DNA from: Bacteroidales bacterium
GTDB taxonomy: Bacteria > Bacteroidota > Bacteroidia > Bacteroidales > UBA932
Direction of reading: 5' to 3'
DNA: 64,000 nt
NCBI GenBank assembly: GCA_017627955.1
Contig: JAGAFU010000013.1
Coordinates: forward strand, 1-64,000
Shown here: one piece after another, positions 46,583 to 54,342 of the stretch
Position numbering within the stretch: position 1 is the first letter of the stretch
Layout: every line of letters starts with the position of its first letter
Notes under the pieces: model-generated
Seen by the model: only the letters and a program-made list of their open reading frames with translations
Databases searched by the model: none
Told to the model about the DNA's origin: nothing
Position numbers and translations under genes: made by a program

Positions 46583-48142
46583 TTAAATATCTCTCTTGTA
46601 TTTGAAATCATCAAACCATGCCGTACCGGCATCAGTGTCTTCATTGTAACTGAACAGGGCCACTCTGGCACCTTTCCAAAAACCGAAGTTCGCCTCGAAA
46701 GTCTCACCGATAGGGAGGAAATCCTTCCCGTCAGCGCTGTAGGAGAAACCGAACACGTTATCGGCGATGTCGAATGTCATCCTGATCCAAATCTTTTTGG
46801 ACTCCAGTGGAATCAAGGCCAGCGGATCCCCTTCTTTTTCAAATGATACGGAAAGGCCATCGCCGCTCTTCCTGACCCCGACGCAGTAATTGTCCCGTCC
46901 CATGCAGACCATGCCGGCATATTGTCCTACGGAAAGATCTGAGAGATCGAGACTTACAGTATAGGAGCCAGCGAATCCCATGATCTTCTGGGAGACCGTG
47001 TTACGAGCCATCTTGAAGGAATCCGCCTTGAGAGCGTCGATCGCCAGGTAGCCCTTCCGGCTTGAAAGCGACCAGGCGTCATCAACCGGATTATGGTTGA
47101 ACTGCCACTGGAGGCCGAGAGTCTTGCCGCTGAAATCATCCGAGGAGGCGGGAAGATATGGCTTGACAGCTTTCTTGGTCTTGGGCTTGACCCATCCCGG
47201 CACAGGCTCGCCTACCCCGTTGCCGTCATAGTCCTCTCCCATCACTGGCCAACCATCCTCCCAACGCATCGGCTGAAGGTGAACGATCCTGCCAAGAGGA
47301 TCCCTCTGCTGGAAATGCAGGAACCACCACTCGCCGAAGGGAGTATCGACAATCGCGCCCTGGTGGGGGCCATTGATGTCAGTGGAGCCGGTCTCAAGAA
47401 CGATCTTCCTCTCATAAGGTCCGTAGATGTCCTTGGAGCGGAGAACGGTCTGCCAACCACCCCTGACACCGCCCTCCGGGATGCTCAGGTAGTAATATCC
47501 ATCAAGTTTATGGATCTTGGTTCCTTCCGCGGTAGGTCCTTGATACACAGTGACTCCATCGTCCAGAAGCTCTTTACCGTCCGGGGACATTTTGTGGATT
47601 ATGATAGGGCCGGCCCCTCTGAGGCTATGGCCGAGATATGCCGTGCCATCCTCGTCCCAGAAAGGACAAGGATCTTCCCATGCGGCGACCGCCTTTACGC
47701 AATGCAGCGGTGACCAAGGTCCTGCCGGATCTTTAGCCGTACTCATGAACAGGCCCTCGTCCGGGGTACAGAAATAGACGAAAAACTGCCCGTCATGGAA
47801 ACGGATGGCAGGTGCCCAGGAGCCACCAGCGTAATGCTCGTTATTATCCCATCCCGGCAAGTCGAATCTGTCGTAGATTTGGGAAATAAGTTTCCAGTTC
47901 ACGAGATCCTGGGACTCCAGGACCTGCATGCCCATGAAATGAAAGTCCGAGGCGACCATGTAATACTTGTCGCCATGGCGGATCACATCCGGATCCGAAT
48001 AGTCGGCGGCGAGGACCGGATTGGCATATTTGCCGTCTCCGGTGTCACCCCAGGCGCTTTTGCCCGCCGGAGTGGTCACACACGAGGCCGCGCAGAGGAT
48101 CGTAGCGGCAAATGCGGGGAACCAGTTGAATATCTGTCTCAT
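46583..48142 (-). CDS. GH43 family glycosidase with C-terminal beta-sandwich
   Basis: This 519-residue lipoprotein (lipobox CAASC) has a five-bladed GH43 propeller at residues about 35-310, with the base Asp in DYSDPDVIRHGDKYY, the pKa-modulating Asp in WEDPCPFWDEDGTAY and the acid Glu in GPTAEGTKIHK. The second part (about 335-515, DDFSGKTLGLQWQFNHNP) is a concanavalin-like domain of the type attached to GH43 beta-xylosidases and arabinofuranosidases. It probably removes xylose or arabinose. The gap to the GH99-like gene upstream is only 3 bp. Confidence 0.93.
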   Translation of the reverse strand: MRQIFNWFPAFAATILCAASCVTTPAGKSAWGDTGDGKYANPVLAADYSDPDVIRHGDKYYMVASDFHFMGMQVLESQDLVNWKLISQIYDRFDLPGWDNNEHYAGGSWAPAIRFHDGQFFVYFCTPDEGLFMSTAKDPAGPWSPLHCVKAVAAWEDPCPFWDEDGTAYLGHSLRGAGPIIIHKMSPDGKELLDDGVTVYQGPTAEGTKIHKLDGYYYLSIPEGGVRGGWQTVLRSKDIYGPYERKIVLETGSTDINGPHQGAIVDTPFGEWWFLHFQQRDPLGRIVHLQPMRWEDGWPVMGEDYDGNGVGEPVPGWVKPKTKKAVKPYLPASSDDFSGKTLGLQWQFNHNPVDDAWSLSSRKGYLAIDALKADSFKMARNTVSQKIMGFAGSYTVSLDLSDLSVGQYAGMVCMGRDNYCVGVRKSGDGLSVSFEKEGDPLALIPLESKKIWIRMTFDIADNVFGFSYSADGKDFLPIGETFEANFGFWKGARVALFSYNEDTDAGTAWFDDFKYKRDI

Positions 48143-48145
48143 AAC

Positions 48146-49333
48146 CTATTCGTCAACAAAAACTTTCTTGATCGCGTCGAGATAACCGTAGCCATAAACA
48201 TCGTCCGGCTGGAGGTAGCTGGTCTCAGTCCACTCGTTCCATGAGTTGATGGTAATGAGCGGATGGAGATCGGGACGGGCGTCCAGCCAGGCCTTGGCTT
48301 TGCGGAGGGCACCCTCGAAACGCTCGGGAGTATTCTCCCTGACCACGGCGCTATCACCGAAACGGGGACTGTTGTCCCAGCCGATGCTGATGTGAGGATA
48401 GTAAGGGATAGTGAACTCAGCGTCAAGCCTGTCCCACTCCGCATAAGCTCCATCAAGGATATTCTGGTAGTCGTCATCCACATTCAGGAAATGGCAGAAC
48501 TGGTAGTGGGACATGCTGTTGAATCCCATCTTCCGGGCGAAATCGTCCCTGGGGCTCTCACTGCTGGCCTTGGCCGCATCCACCCCGCTGTAGTTGAACT
48601 GCTGGTTCCACATGGTGAACTGGAGCTCAAGGTCCGGGAACCCGGCTTTCTTGACCTCACTACGGAACCACTTGAGAGCATCCACAGCCTTGTCAACACC
48701 GCCCAGACCCTCGATGAAGGTGTTGACCTCATAGATCATGAACACGGGCTTGCCGTCGATCTTGTAGTAGTTTGGCTGTTTGAAGAACATCTCTATGTTC
48801 CGGCGGCAAATCTTCTCGAACTCCTCGCGGTCCACAGCGCCTCTCCAGATGATGTTCTCACCACCGATACGAGTGTCCCAGCTGTTGTCCACATTGTGGT
48901 TGGCCCACATCAGATAGAACTTCATCTTATCACGGTTGGCCGCTTTAAGGAACCCTTCCGTGAGGGTAGTCTCCATGAACGGACGGCCGTCAAACCAGTA
49001 CCAGTCGAAGATGAACACATTGACTCCGTGGCGTGTGGCCTGCTCAATCTCCATCTCCATCACCGCCGGGTCAGCCTCGTTAATATAGCCCCAAAGCGGA
49101 TGACGGTCCCAGTAGTGGCCGGGATTGCGCTTCTGCATGGTCATGACAGTCTCCCACTCTCCCCTGTCCATCGGCCAGAATGGCTTCAGGCGCGGCTCTC
49201 CAGCGGCATAGGCAGGATAAAGATAGGCCGCCACATCGTATTGTTTCTTCTGGGGAGCGGCTTTTTTCTTCTGGCCGCTTAGCATCGGCATCGCCATGGC
49301 CAGCGCCAGGCACAAAACAACTATTCTTCTCAT
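48146..49333 (-). CDS. GH99-like / WbsX-type domain protein
   Basis: This 395-residue secreted protein (hydrophobic N-terminus ending near PMLSGQK) belongs to the GH99-like group with WbsX-type similarity. It contains YDVAAYLYPAYAAGEPRLKP near the N-terminus, VFIFDWYWFDGRPFMETTL, FYLMWANHNVDNSWD and, close to the C-terminus, TINSWNEWTETSYLQPD. The paired WNEW motif also occurs in the 44643-46574 protein, so the two probably share fold and chemistry. Characterised relatives are few; an endo-acting alpha-mannosidase-like role is conceivable next to two GH92 genes but unproven. Confidence 0.8.
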   Translation of the reverse strand: MRRIVVLCLALAMAMPMLSGQKKKAAPQKKQYDVAAYLYPAYAAGEPRLKPFWPMDRGEWETVMTMQKRNPGHYWDRHPLWGYINEADPAVMEMEIEQATRHGVNVFIFDWYWFDGRPFMETTLTEGFLKAANRDKMKFYLMWANHNVDNSWDTRIGGENIIWRGAVDREEFEKICRRNIEMFFKQPNYYKIDGKPVFMIYEVNTFIEGLGGVDKAVDALKWFRSEVKKAGFPDLELQFTMWNQQFNYSGVDAAKASSESPRDDFARKMGFNSMSHYQFCHFLNVDDDYQNILDGAYAEWDRLDAEFTIPYYPHISIGWDNSPRFGDSAVVRENTPERFEGALRKAKAWLDARPDLHPLITINSWNEWTETSYLQPDDVYGYGYLDAIKKVFVDE

Positions 49334-49353
49334 ACTATGCTGTTATATTTAAA

Positions 49354-50418
49354 TCACTTGAAATGGACAACTTGGACATCGCCGTTGTAGGTGGCTCCGA
49401 CAGTGTATTGGATGGCGGTCGGGGAGAAACGCTCCTCGAAGAAGCGGTGCATGTGGCCGCAAAGGATTCCTTTGAGGAGTTTCTGCTCCTTCAACCAGGC
49501 GCAGAACTCCAGGGTAGGCTCGTCCGCCCGCTGCTGAACCTTGCGGTAACGCCACTCTTGCCCGGCGGGATAAGTCTTTCCTTTGTCAAAGGTCTCGGTG
49601 ATCTCAAGCGGGGCACCTGTCAAATAAGCGCAGTTGCCGTCATTGGCCTCCAGCTCGACCTTGCAGAACTCGGGAGTGTAGAGGGGAACGTGGCAGAGCA
49701 TAATGACCGGAAGGCCTTTCTCCATCTCTTTCTTCATGAGTTCCAACTGGTTCCGGGTGAAATTGTAATACACATCGTCGACCGCGACGAAGTTGACACC
49801 ATTGATGACCCTGCTGGCAAATGTCAGGTCATTGGGGAAAGCGCCCTGGACAGCTTCCCTGCTGTCGTTCTTGTAGGCCTCATCCTCCTTGGCTTCTCCG
49901 ACATATTTCGAGTACTCATGGTTGCCAGCGGCGACGAACCAATCCGCCATAATCATATGCTTGGCGGTGACATCCAGATTGGCCTCCGAGACGAAATCTA
50001 TCATATCACCGGTGTGCATCATGTACATTCCACGCTCATTGGCGTAGCGGATAGCCTCATCCAGATAGTGCTCGCCGTAACCCATATAGCGGGAACGACG
50101 GCAGGCAAGTAGCATCTTTCTCTCGTCATTCCTGTCATCTGCCAAGGTGATGTGAGTGTCGGAAATGTGCATCACATCAAAGGGCTTCGAGGCTCCGACC
50201 TCAATAGTTATCTCCTTGATATTCAAAGGTCCGTAAGCGTCGACCTCGCGGGCGACCTCGCTTCGGGCGGCCGGCCCTTCGGCTCCGCTCAGGGACCGGG
50301 TATTTCCACTCAGCCCTTCGGCTCCGCTCAGGGACCGGGAACCGCGGGACCCGCATCCTGCCACGGCGAACCCTGCCGCCGCGGCTCCGGAAACCTTGAT
50401 AAACGATCTTCTATCCAT
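49354..50418 (-). CDS. Tat-exported calcineurin-like metallophosphoesterase
   Basis: This 354-residue protein starts MDRRSFIKVSGAAAAGFAVA with AGC after it (Tat signal plus lipobox-like site). The metallophosphoesterase motifs are visible in order: DVMHISDTHITL (Asp-x-His), MMHTGDMIDF (Gly-Asp), VAAGNHEYSKY (Gly-Asn-His-Glu), LCHVPLY (His) and ILCGHMHRFFE (Gly-His-x-His). It is likely to cleave a phosphomonoester or diester outside the cytoplasm. Residues about 27-48 are two identical REP-derived RSLSGAEG units placed between the signal and the enzyme. It adds to the unusual number of phosphatases in this CAZyme array. Confidence 0.88.
   Translation of the reverse strand: MDRRSFIKVSGAAAAGFAVAGCGSRGSRSLSGAEGLSGNTRSLSGAEGPAARSEVAREVDAYGPLNIKEITIEVGASKPFDVMHISDTHITLADDRNDERKMLLACRRSRYMGYGEHYLDEAIRYANERGMYMMHTGDMIDFVSEANLDVTAKHMIMADWFVAAGNHEYSKYVGEAKEDEAYKNDSREAVQGAFPNDLTFASRVINGVNFVAVDDVYYNFTRNQLELMKKEMEKGLPVIMLCHVPLYTPEFCKVELEANDGNCAYLTGAPLEITETFDKGKTYPAGQEWRYRKVQQRADEPTLEFCAWLKEQKLLKGILCGHMHRFFEERFSPTAIQYTVGATYNGDVQVVHFK
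50274..50339. repeat. Two identical 27-bp REP-like units at the start of the metallophosphoesterase gene
   Basis: Copies at 50274-50300 and 50313-50339 are identical (GCCCTTCGGCTCCGCTCAGG plus GACCGGG), 12 bp apart. They are read in frame as RSLSGAEG peptides just after the signal peptide. Confidence 0.9.
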
Positions 50419-50486
50419 TTTTTAGTGTTATTAAAATATCAAAACAAAATAATGAAATATCCACAAAAAACCAAGACCAGGATCCC

Positions 50487-53324
50487 TTACCGGTAATACA
50501 ACCGGCTTGGAGGGATCGGAACGAATCTGGCGGAACCTCCATTCCTCCAAGACCATACGAGCTCCTGGCCACCTTGATCGTCGAAATATAGAAGCTTGAA
50601 AGGATGGAGTCCTTTTTGGAGAGGAATCTTTCCCGTACCGATGGCAGGTTTGGGAGATCCTTCCGCGGACACTACCCTCTCTCCCTCAATCCAAAGCTCA
50701 CCGCCCTCATCACACCTGAGAGCGAATTCCCATACCCCGTCCGACGGGACATTGATGTAACCGAAGAAATTGAAGGCGAAATGATCCTCCGCTGGAGATC
50801 CCGAGATAGACGGAGCCTCCATCACACCGGAATCCTCTTCAGGATCAGCTTCTATCTGGTTGATGAACTTGAAGTTAGCCGTGTGGAAAGTGTAACGGCA
50901 GCCTGGCGTCATCCCGTCCATGGAGGTTACGGGATAATAGTATTTCTTATGAGCCGCGACATAATTGACTTGTGACGGATCCATCCCCTCCTTGAAGGCC
51001 CGCGCCTTGATCAGGCAGGACTGTCTAACCTTGAACGGTCCTGAATACACCGGGCTGTCTTCTGTCGGATCACTGCCATCGAGAGTGTAATGGATCACGG
51101 AGCCCTCAGTCCTGCAGGACATAGAGACTTCGGCGTCGGAATCGAACAAATGAAGGTTACCGGTGATGGCAGGTTTGGACACAAAAGGTCTGGGGCTCAT
51201 TGAATATGGGGCGGGAAGGCCGTCCCGGCCATGATCAGGCTTCGGGGACAACTTGAATTCCAGAACCCCACCAGCCATGATCTGCTCATAGGTCAGGAAA
51301 TGCTGGCTAACAGGCTCGCCATTCAAAGACACTTCGGACACGTAAGGATATTCAGGATGATCAGCCTTGATAGTCAACTGTTTCCCGTTCCCGAGGCGAA
51401 TCTCGGCCTTCTTGAAGAGCGGGGCGGTGAGGAGATATTCCCCAGTGCCGGGACAGGCCGGGTATATTCCTAAAGAAGCAAGGATGTACCAGGCGCTCAT
51501 CTGGCCGCAATCCTCGTTGCCGCAGACTCCGTCCGGGGCCGAGGAATATGCGTTCTCAAGGATCCAACGGACAATCTCCTGACTCTTGGAAGGCTCCCCA
51601 AGCCAGTAATAAATCCACGGCAGGGAATGACCAGGCTCATTGCCATGGGCATATTGGCCTTTCGCGCCACCTAGTTCAGAGGCATAAGACGATTTTCCCA
51701 AGGGATCGTAACTGAATAGGGAGTCAGCGGCCGCGGCCATCGCCTCGCGGCTTCCCATAAGGTATTCCATCCCGGCAAGATCATGCGGGGCGAAGAACCT
51801 GTATTGCCAAGGAGTGGCCTCCGTGAAATCTTCGGAGCGTAGAAGCGGCTCGAAAGCTCTCGCCCAGCTGCCGTCCAGTTTCCTTCCCCGGATAAAGCCC
51901 GTGACAGGATCGAAAACGTTGCGGTAATTGGCTGCCCTTTGGTAATATTCCTCAGCGATGTCCTTGTGGCCCAGGCTTTCAGCCATCCTGGCTATGCACC
52001 AGTCGTCGTAGGCGTACTCCAGGGTTCTGGAAGCGGTCTCGGCCTTCAGGTCGGCCGGGACGAAGCCGTGGGTGGCGTAGAGTTCCGAGGTGTTGACCTC
52101 ATTGTTTTTGGATGACGTGACCATGGCCTCCAGCGCCCTCTCGCCGTCGAAACCTCCAATTCCACGCAGCCAGGCGTCAGCGATTACAGAGACGCTGTGG
52201 TAGCCGATCATGCACCCTGTCTCGAAACTCGACAGCGGCCAGACCGGAAGCTCTCCGGAACAGTCGTACATGTTCAGCATGCTGTTAATCATGTCGGTGA
52301 CAATGCCCGGATCCAGGATAGTCTGGAGGGGGTGCCAGCTGCGGAAAGTGTCCCAAATGGATAATGTCGAGTAGAAAGGCTTATTGGTCTTACCGTCCCT
52401 TCCACGCTCGTCGATGAAACTTCCGTCAACATCATCAATGCGATTGGGAGTCACGAAAGTGTGATAGAAATTAGTGTAAAAAACATCCGTTGGGCCACCT
52501 TCGACTTTAATCTTGCCCAGAGCCGCATCCCAGAGGGCCTCAGCCTTTGAGAGAATGTCGTCAAATGAGGCTCCTTCCGTCTCCGCGAGGCGGTTTGCCT
52601 CGGCATTCTTCTGGCTCACTCCGGAGAGTCCGGCGAAAACTGTCACCTCTTTTGTTCCCTCCGGGAAAGTCAGCAGCAACTTACCACGACCGACCTCTTC
52701 CACTTTCTCGAAAGGGACCGAGAACTCGGCGGAGAAATAACTGTCCCGCCCATGAGCCCATGCCCAGGTGTTCCTCTCTCCTTTCAGGCGGTTCTGGCCG
52801 TCAGTTTCCAGGACAGCTTTCAACGCCTTGCTCCACCAACCGATGCAATACTCCGCATCAACCTGGATCTGAGGGGTTCCTTTGCCCTTGAAAATATATC
52901 TATGTACGCCCGTGTGCACATCAGCTGTCATCTCAGCGGTGATCCCAGCGGGAAAAACCACCTTGTAATAACCCGGGCGGGCATATTCGTCACTGTGCGA
53001 GAAAGACAGCGGCTCGGCCTTCCCGGTCAAAGTCGGGGTGAAGAGGAAATCCCCGAAGTCCGGGCAGCCTGTCCCAGAAAGATGATTGTGGCTGAAACCG
53101 ACTATCACCGAATCCTTGTAATGGTAGCCTGAAGTCCGGTCGGGGCTTGTGTCAGGACCCAGCTGGATAGCGCCGAAAGGGACCGTGGCGGCCGGATGTG
53201 TGTTCCCATCGACATCCGTCCCATTGAAGACGTTGACCAACGAGGCCGGGCCCTTATCCATTCCACAGGAACCGAGGATAGTGGCGAGAATGACTCCCAA
53301 AGTGAATAATGATGTGGCTCTCAT
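50487..53324 (-). CDS. GH92 alpha-mannosidase with chitobiase-C-like and PA14-like modules
   Basis: This 945-residue lipoprotein (lipobox ILGSC) has a GH92 body at residues about 28-730: VNVFNGTDVDGNTHPAATVP, VGFSHNHLSGTGC, LSIWDTFRSWHP and GNEDCGQMSAWYILASLGIY are all GH92 signatures of calcium-dependent exo-alpha-mannosidases. A CHB/HEX-C-type beta-sandwich follows (about 745-805, HYTLDGSDPTEDSPVYSGP), then the PA14-like module shared with other proteins here (about 830-945). The downstream neighbour is the phosphoesterase. It is a diverged paralogue of the GH92 at 54343-57264. Confidence 0.93.
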   Translation of the reverse strand: MRATSLFTLGVILATILGSCGMDKGPASLVNVFNGTDVDGNTHPAATVPFGAIQLGPDTSPDRTSGYHYKDSVIVGFSHNHLSGTGCPDFGDFLFTPTLTGKAEPLSFSHSDEYARPGYYKVVFPAGITAEMTADVHTGVHRYIFKGKGTPQIQVDAEYCIGWWSKALKAVLETDGQNRLKGERNTWAWAHGRDSYFSAEFSVPFEKVEEVGRGKLLLTFPEGTKEVTVFAGLSGVSQKNAEANRLAETEGASFDDILSKAEALWDAALGKIKVEGGPTDVFYTNFYHTFVTPNRIDDVDGSFIDERGRDGKTNKPFYSTLSIWDTFRSWHPLQTILDPGIVTDMINSMLNMYDCSGELPVWPLSSFETGCMIGYHSVSVIADAWLRGIGGFDGERALEAMVTSSKNNEVNTSELYATHGFVPADLKAETASRTLEYAYDDWCIARMAESLGHKDIAEEYYQRAANYRNVFDPVTGFIRGRKLDGSWARAFEPLLRSEDFTEATPWQYRFFAPHDLAGMEYLMGSREAMAAAADSLFSYDPLGKSSYASELGGAKGQYAHGNEPGHSLPWIYYWLGEPSKSQEIVRWILENAYSSAPDGVCGNEDCGQMSAWYILASLGIYPACPGTGEYLLTAPLFKKAEIRLGNGKQLTIKADHPEYPYVSEVSLNGEPVSQHFLTYEQIMAGGVLEFKLSPKPDHGRDGLPAPYSMSPRPFVSKPAITGNLHLFDSDAEVSMSCRTEGSVIHYTLDGSDPTEDSPVYSGPFKVRQSCLIKARAFKEGMDPSQVNYVAAHKKYYYPVTSMDGMTPGCRYTFHTANFKFINQIEADPEEDSGVMEAPSISGSPAEDHFAFNFFGYINVPSDGVWEFALRCDEGGELWIEGERVVSAEGSPKPAIGTGKIPLQKGLHPFKLLYFDDQGGQELVWSWRNGGSARFVPIPPSRLYYR

Positions 53325-53339
53325 TAAGAATACCAGAGT

Positions 53340-54335
53340 TTAATCAAGTTTTAAACCTTCATGCACCGCATACCCGACATATTCCACTCCTTCGTTCCGG
53401 CCATTATACCAAAGCTGCCAACGTCCGTTCTCCTCATCGCGGAAAACGCTGGGCTTGTAGCAGGCGGAAGCATCGAAATAGCCCTCTGTCGGCTCAACCA
53501 AGGGATTGGCATCCAATCGTTCCCACTGGCGAATCCCGTCCGGGGAAATTGCCGCTCCGATGCGGGCGGTATTGATGTCCGAGTATCCGATGTAGAACAT
53601 GATGAAACGGCCGTCAGGAAGACGATGCACCTCGCAACCGCCGATCCGGTCCTGCTCCCAACCATCACCTTTGACGAATATGGGATTAAGTGGTGAACGC
53701 TCCCAGTTCAGACCGTCTTTAGACTCGGCATAAGCGATCATATTCGGTTCATAAGTCTCACCGCAAGCGTACCACATCCGGTACACTTCCTTGTCGTCAT
53801 CATAAAGGACATAGGGGTTCATCACGGAATATCCCTCATAGTTGTACGTCGGCACCATGACAGGATCAGTCGTGACACGCTCGAAAGTCTCCCCGTCGAG
53901 CGAGACAGCGTAGCCGATCTTGCTGTAGCCCCTTGCCTGTCCGGTGTACCACATGTGATAAACTCCGTCCAGGAACAATGTGCAGGACCGGTTGAGGTTA
54001 TCTTCCCAGCCGCTCGACTCGTCATATTCAAGGACTATCTTCGGCTCCGTCCAAGTGACACCATCCTCACTCCTGGAGAGGGCTATCGCTTTTTTCGGAC
54101 GCCAAGAGAAATACATGTTGTATTTGGCTGGGCCATCCGGGATAACGTTGACATCGAAGCATGTTCCGAGCTCGGGGCCGCCCAGAACCGGACCATCACC
54201 TCTCTTCAACCATCCGTTCTCATGGGAAGCCGCGGGGATAAACTCCGCGTTTGCCGGCACATTCTCAGTCTTCTGCTTTGGAGATGTTGAGCAAGCGGCG
54301 CACAGCATCAGAATAATCGGTAAATAATATCTCAT
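53340..54335 (-). CDS. Five-bladed beta-propeller glycosidase-like lipoprotein (GH43/GH130 fold)
   Basis: The start is set at 54335 (MRYYLPIILMLCAACS) because a lipoprotein signal begins there and it lies 7 bp from the upstream GH92 stop. A longer frame reaching 54437 would overlap that gene. The 331-residue protein has repeated propeller blades with the SxDGxxWxxx pattern (ALSRSEDGVTWTEPKIVLEY, GYAVSLDGETFERVTTDPVM, AYAESKDGLNWERSPLNPIF). This fits the GH43/GH32/GH130 superfamily. Location between two GH92 genes makes a mannoside substrate attractive, but an extracytoplasmic lipoprotein would be unusual for a GH130 phosphorylase. Confidence 0.75.
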   Translation of the reverse strand: MRYYLPIILMLCAACSTSPKQKTENVPANAEFIPAASHENGWLKRGDGPVLGGPELGTCFDVNVIPDGPAKYNMYFSWRPKKAIALSRSEDGVTWTEPKIVLEYDESSGWEDNLNRSCTLFLDGVYHMWYTGQARGYSKIGYAVSLDGETFERVTTDPVMVPTYNYEGYSVMNPYVLYDDDKEVYRMWYACGETYEPNMIAYAESKDGLNWERSPLNPIFVKGDGWEQDRIGGCEVHRLPDGRFIMFYIGYSDINTARIGAAISPDGIRQWERLDANPLVEPTEGYFDASACYKPSVFRDEENGRWQLWYNGRNEGVEYVGYAVHEGLKLD

Positions 54336-54342
54336 GTTCAAA

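Noticed and set aside
48263-49282. Long plus-strand frame (339 codons) opposite the GH99-like gene
   Set aside because: Same reason: the minus-strand frame has recognisable family motifs and the opposite frame has none.
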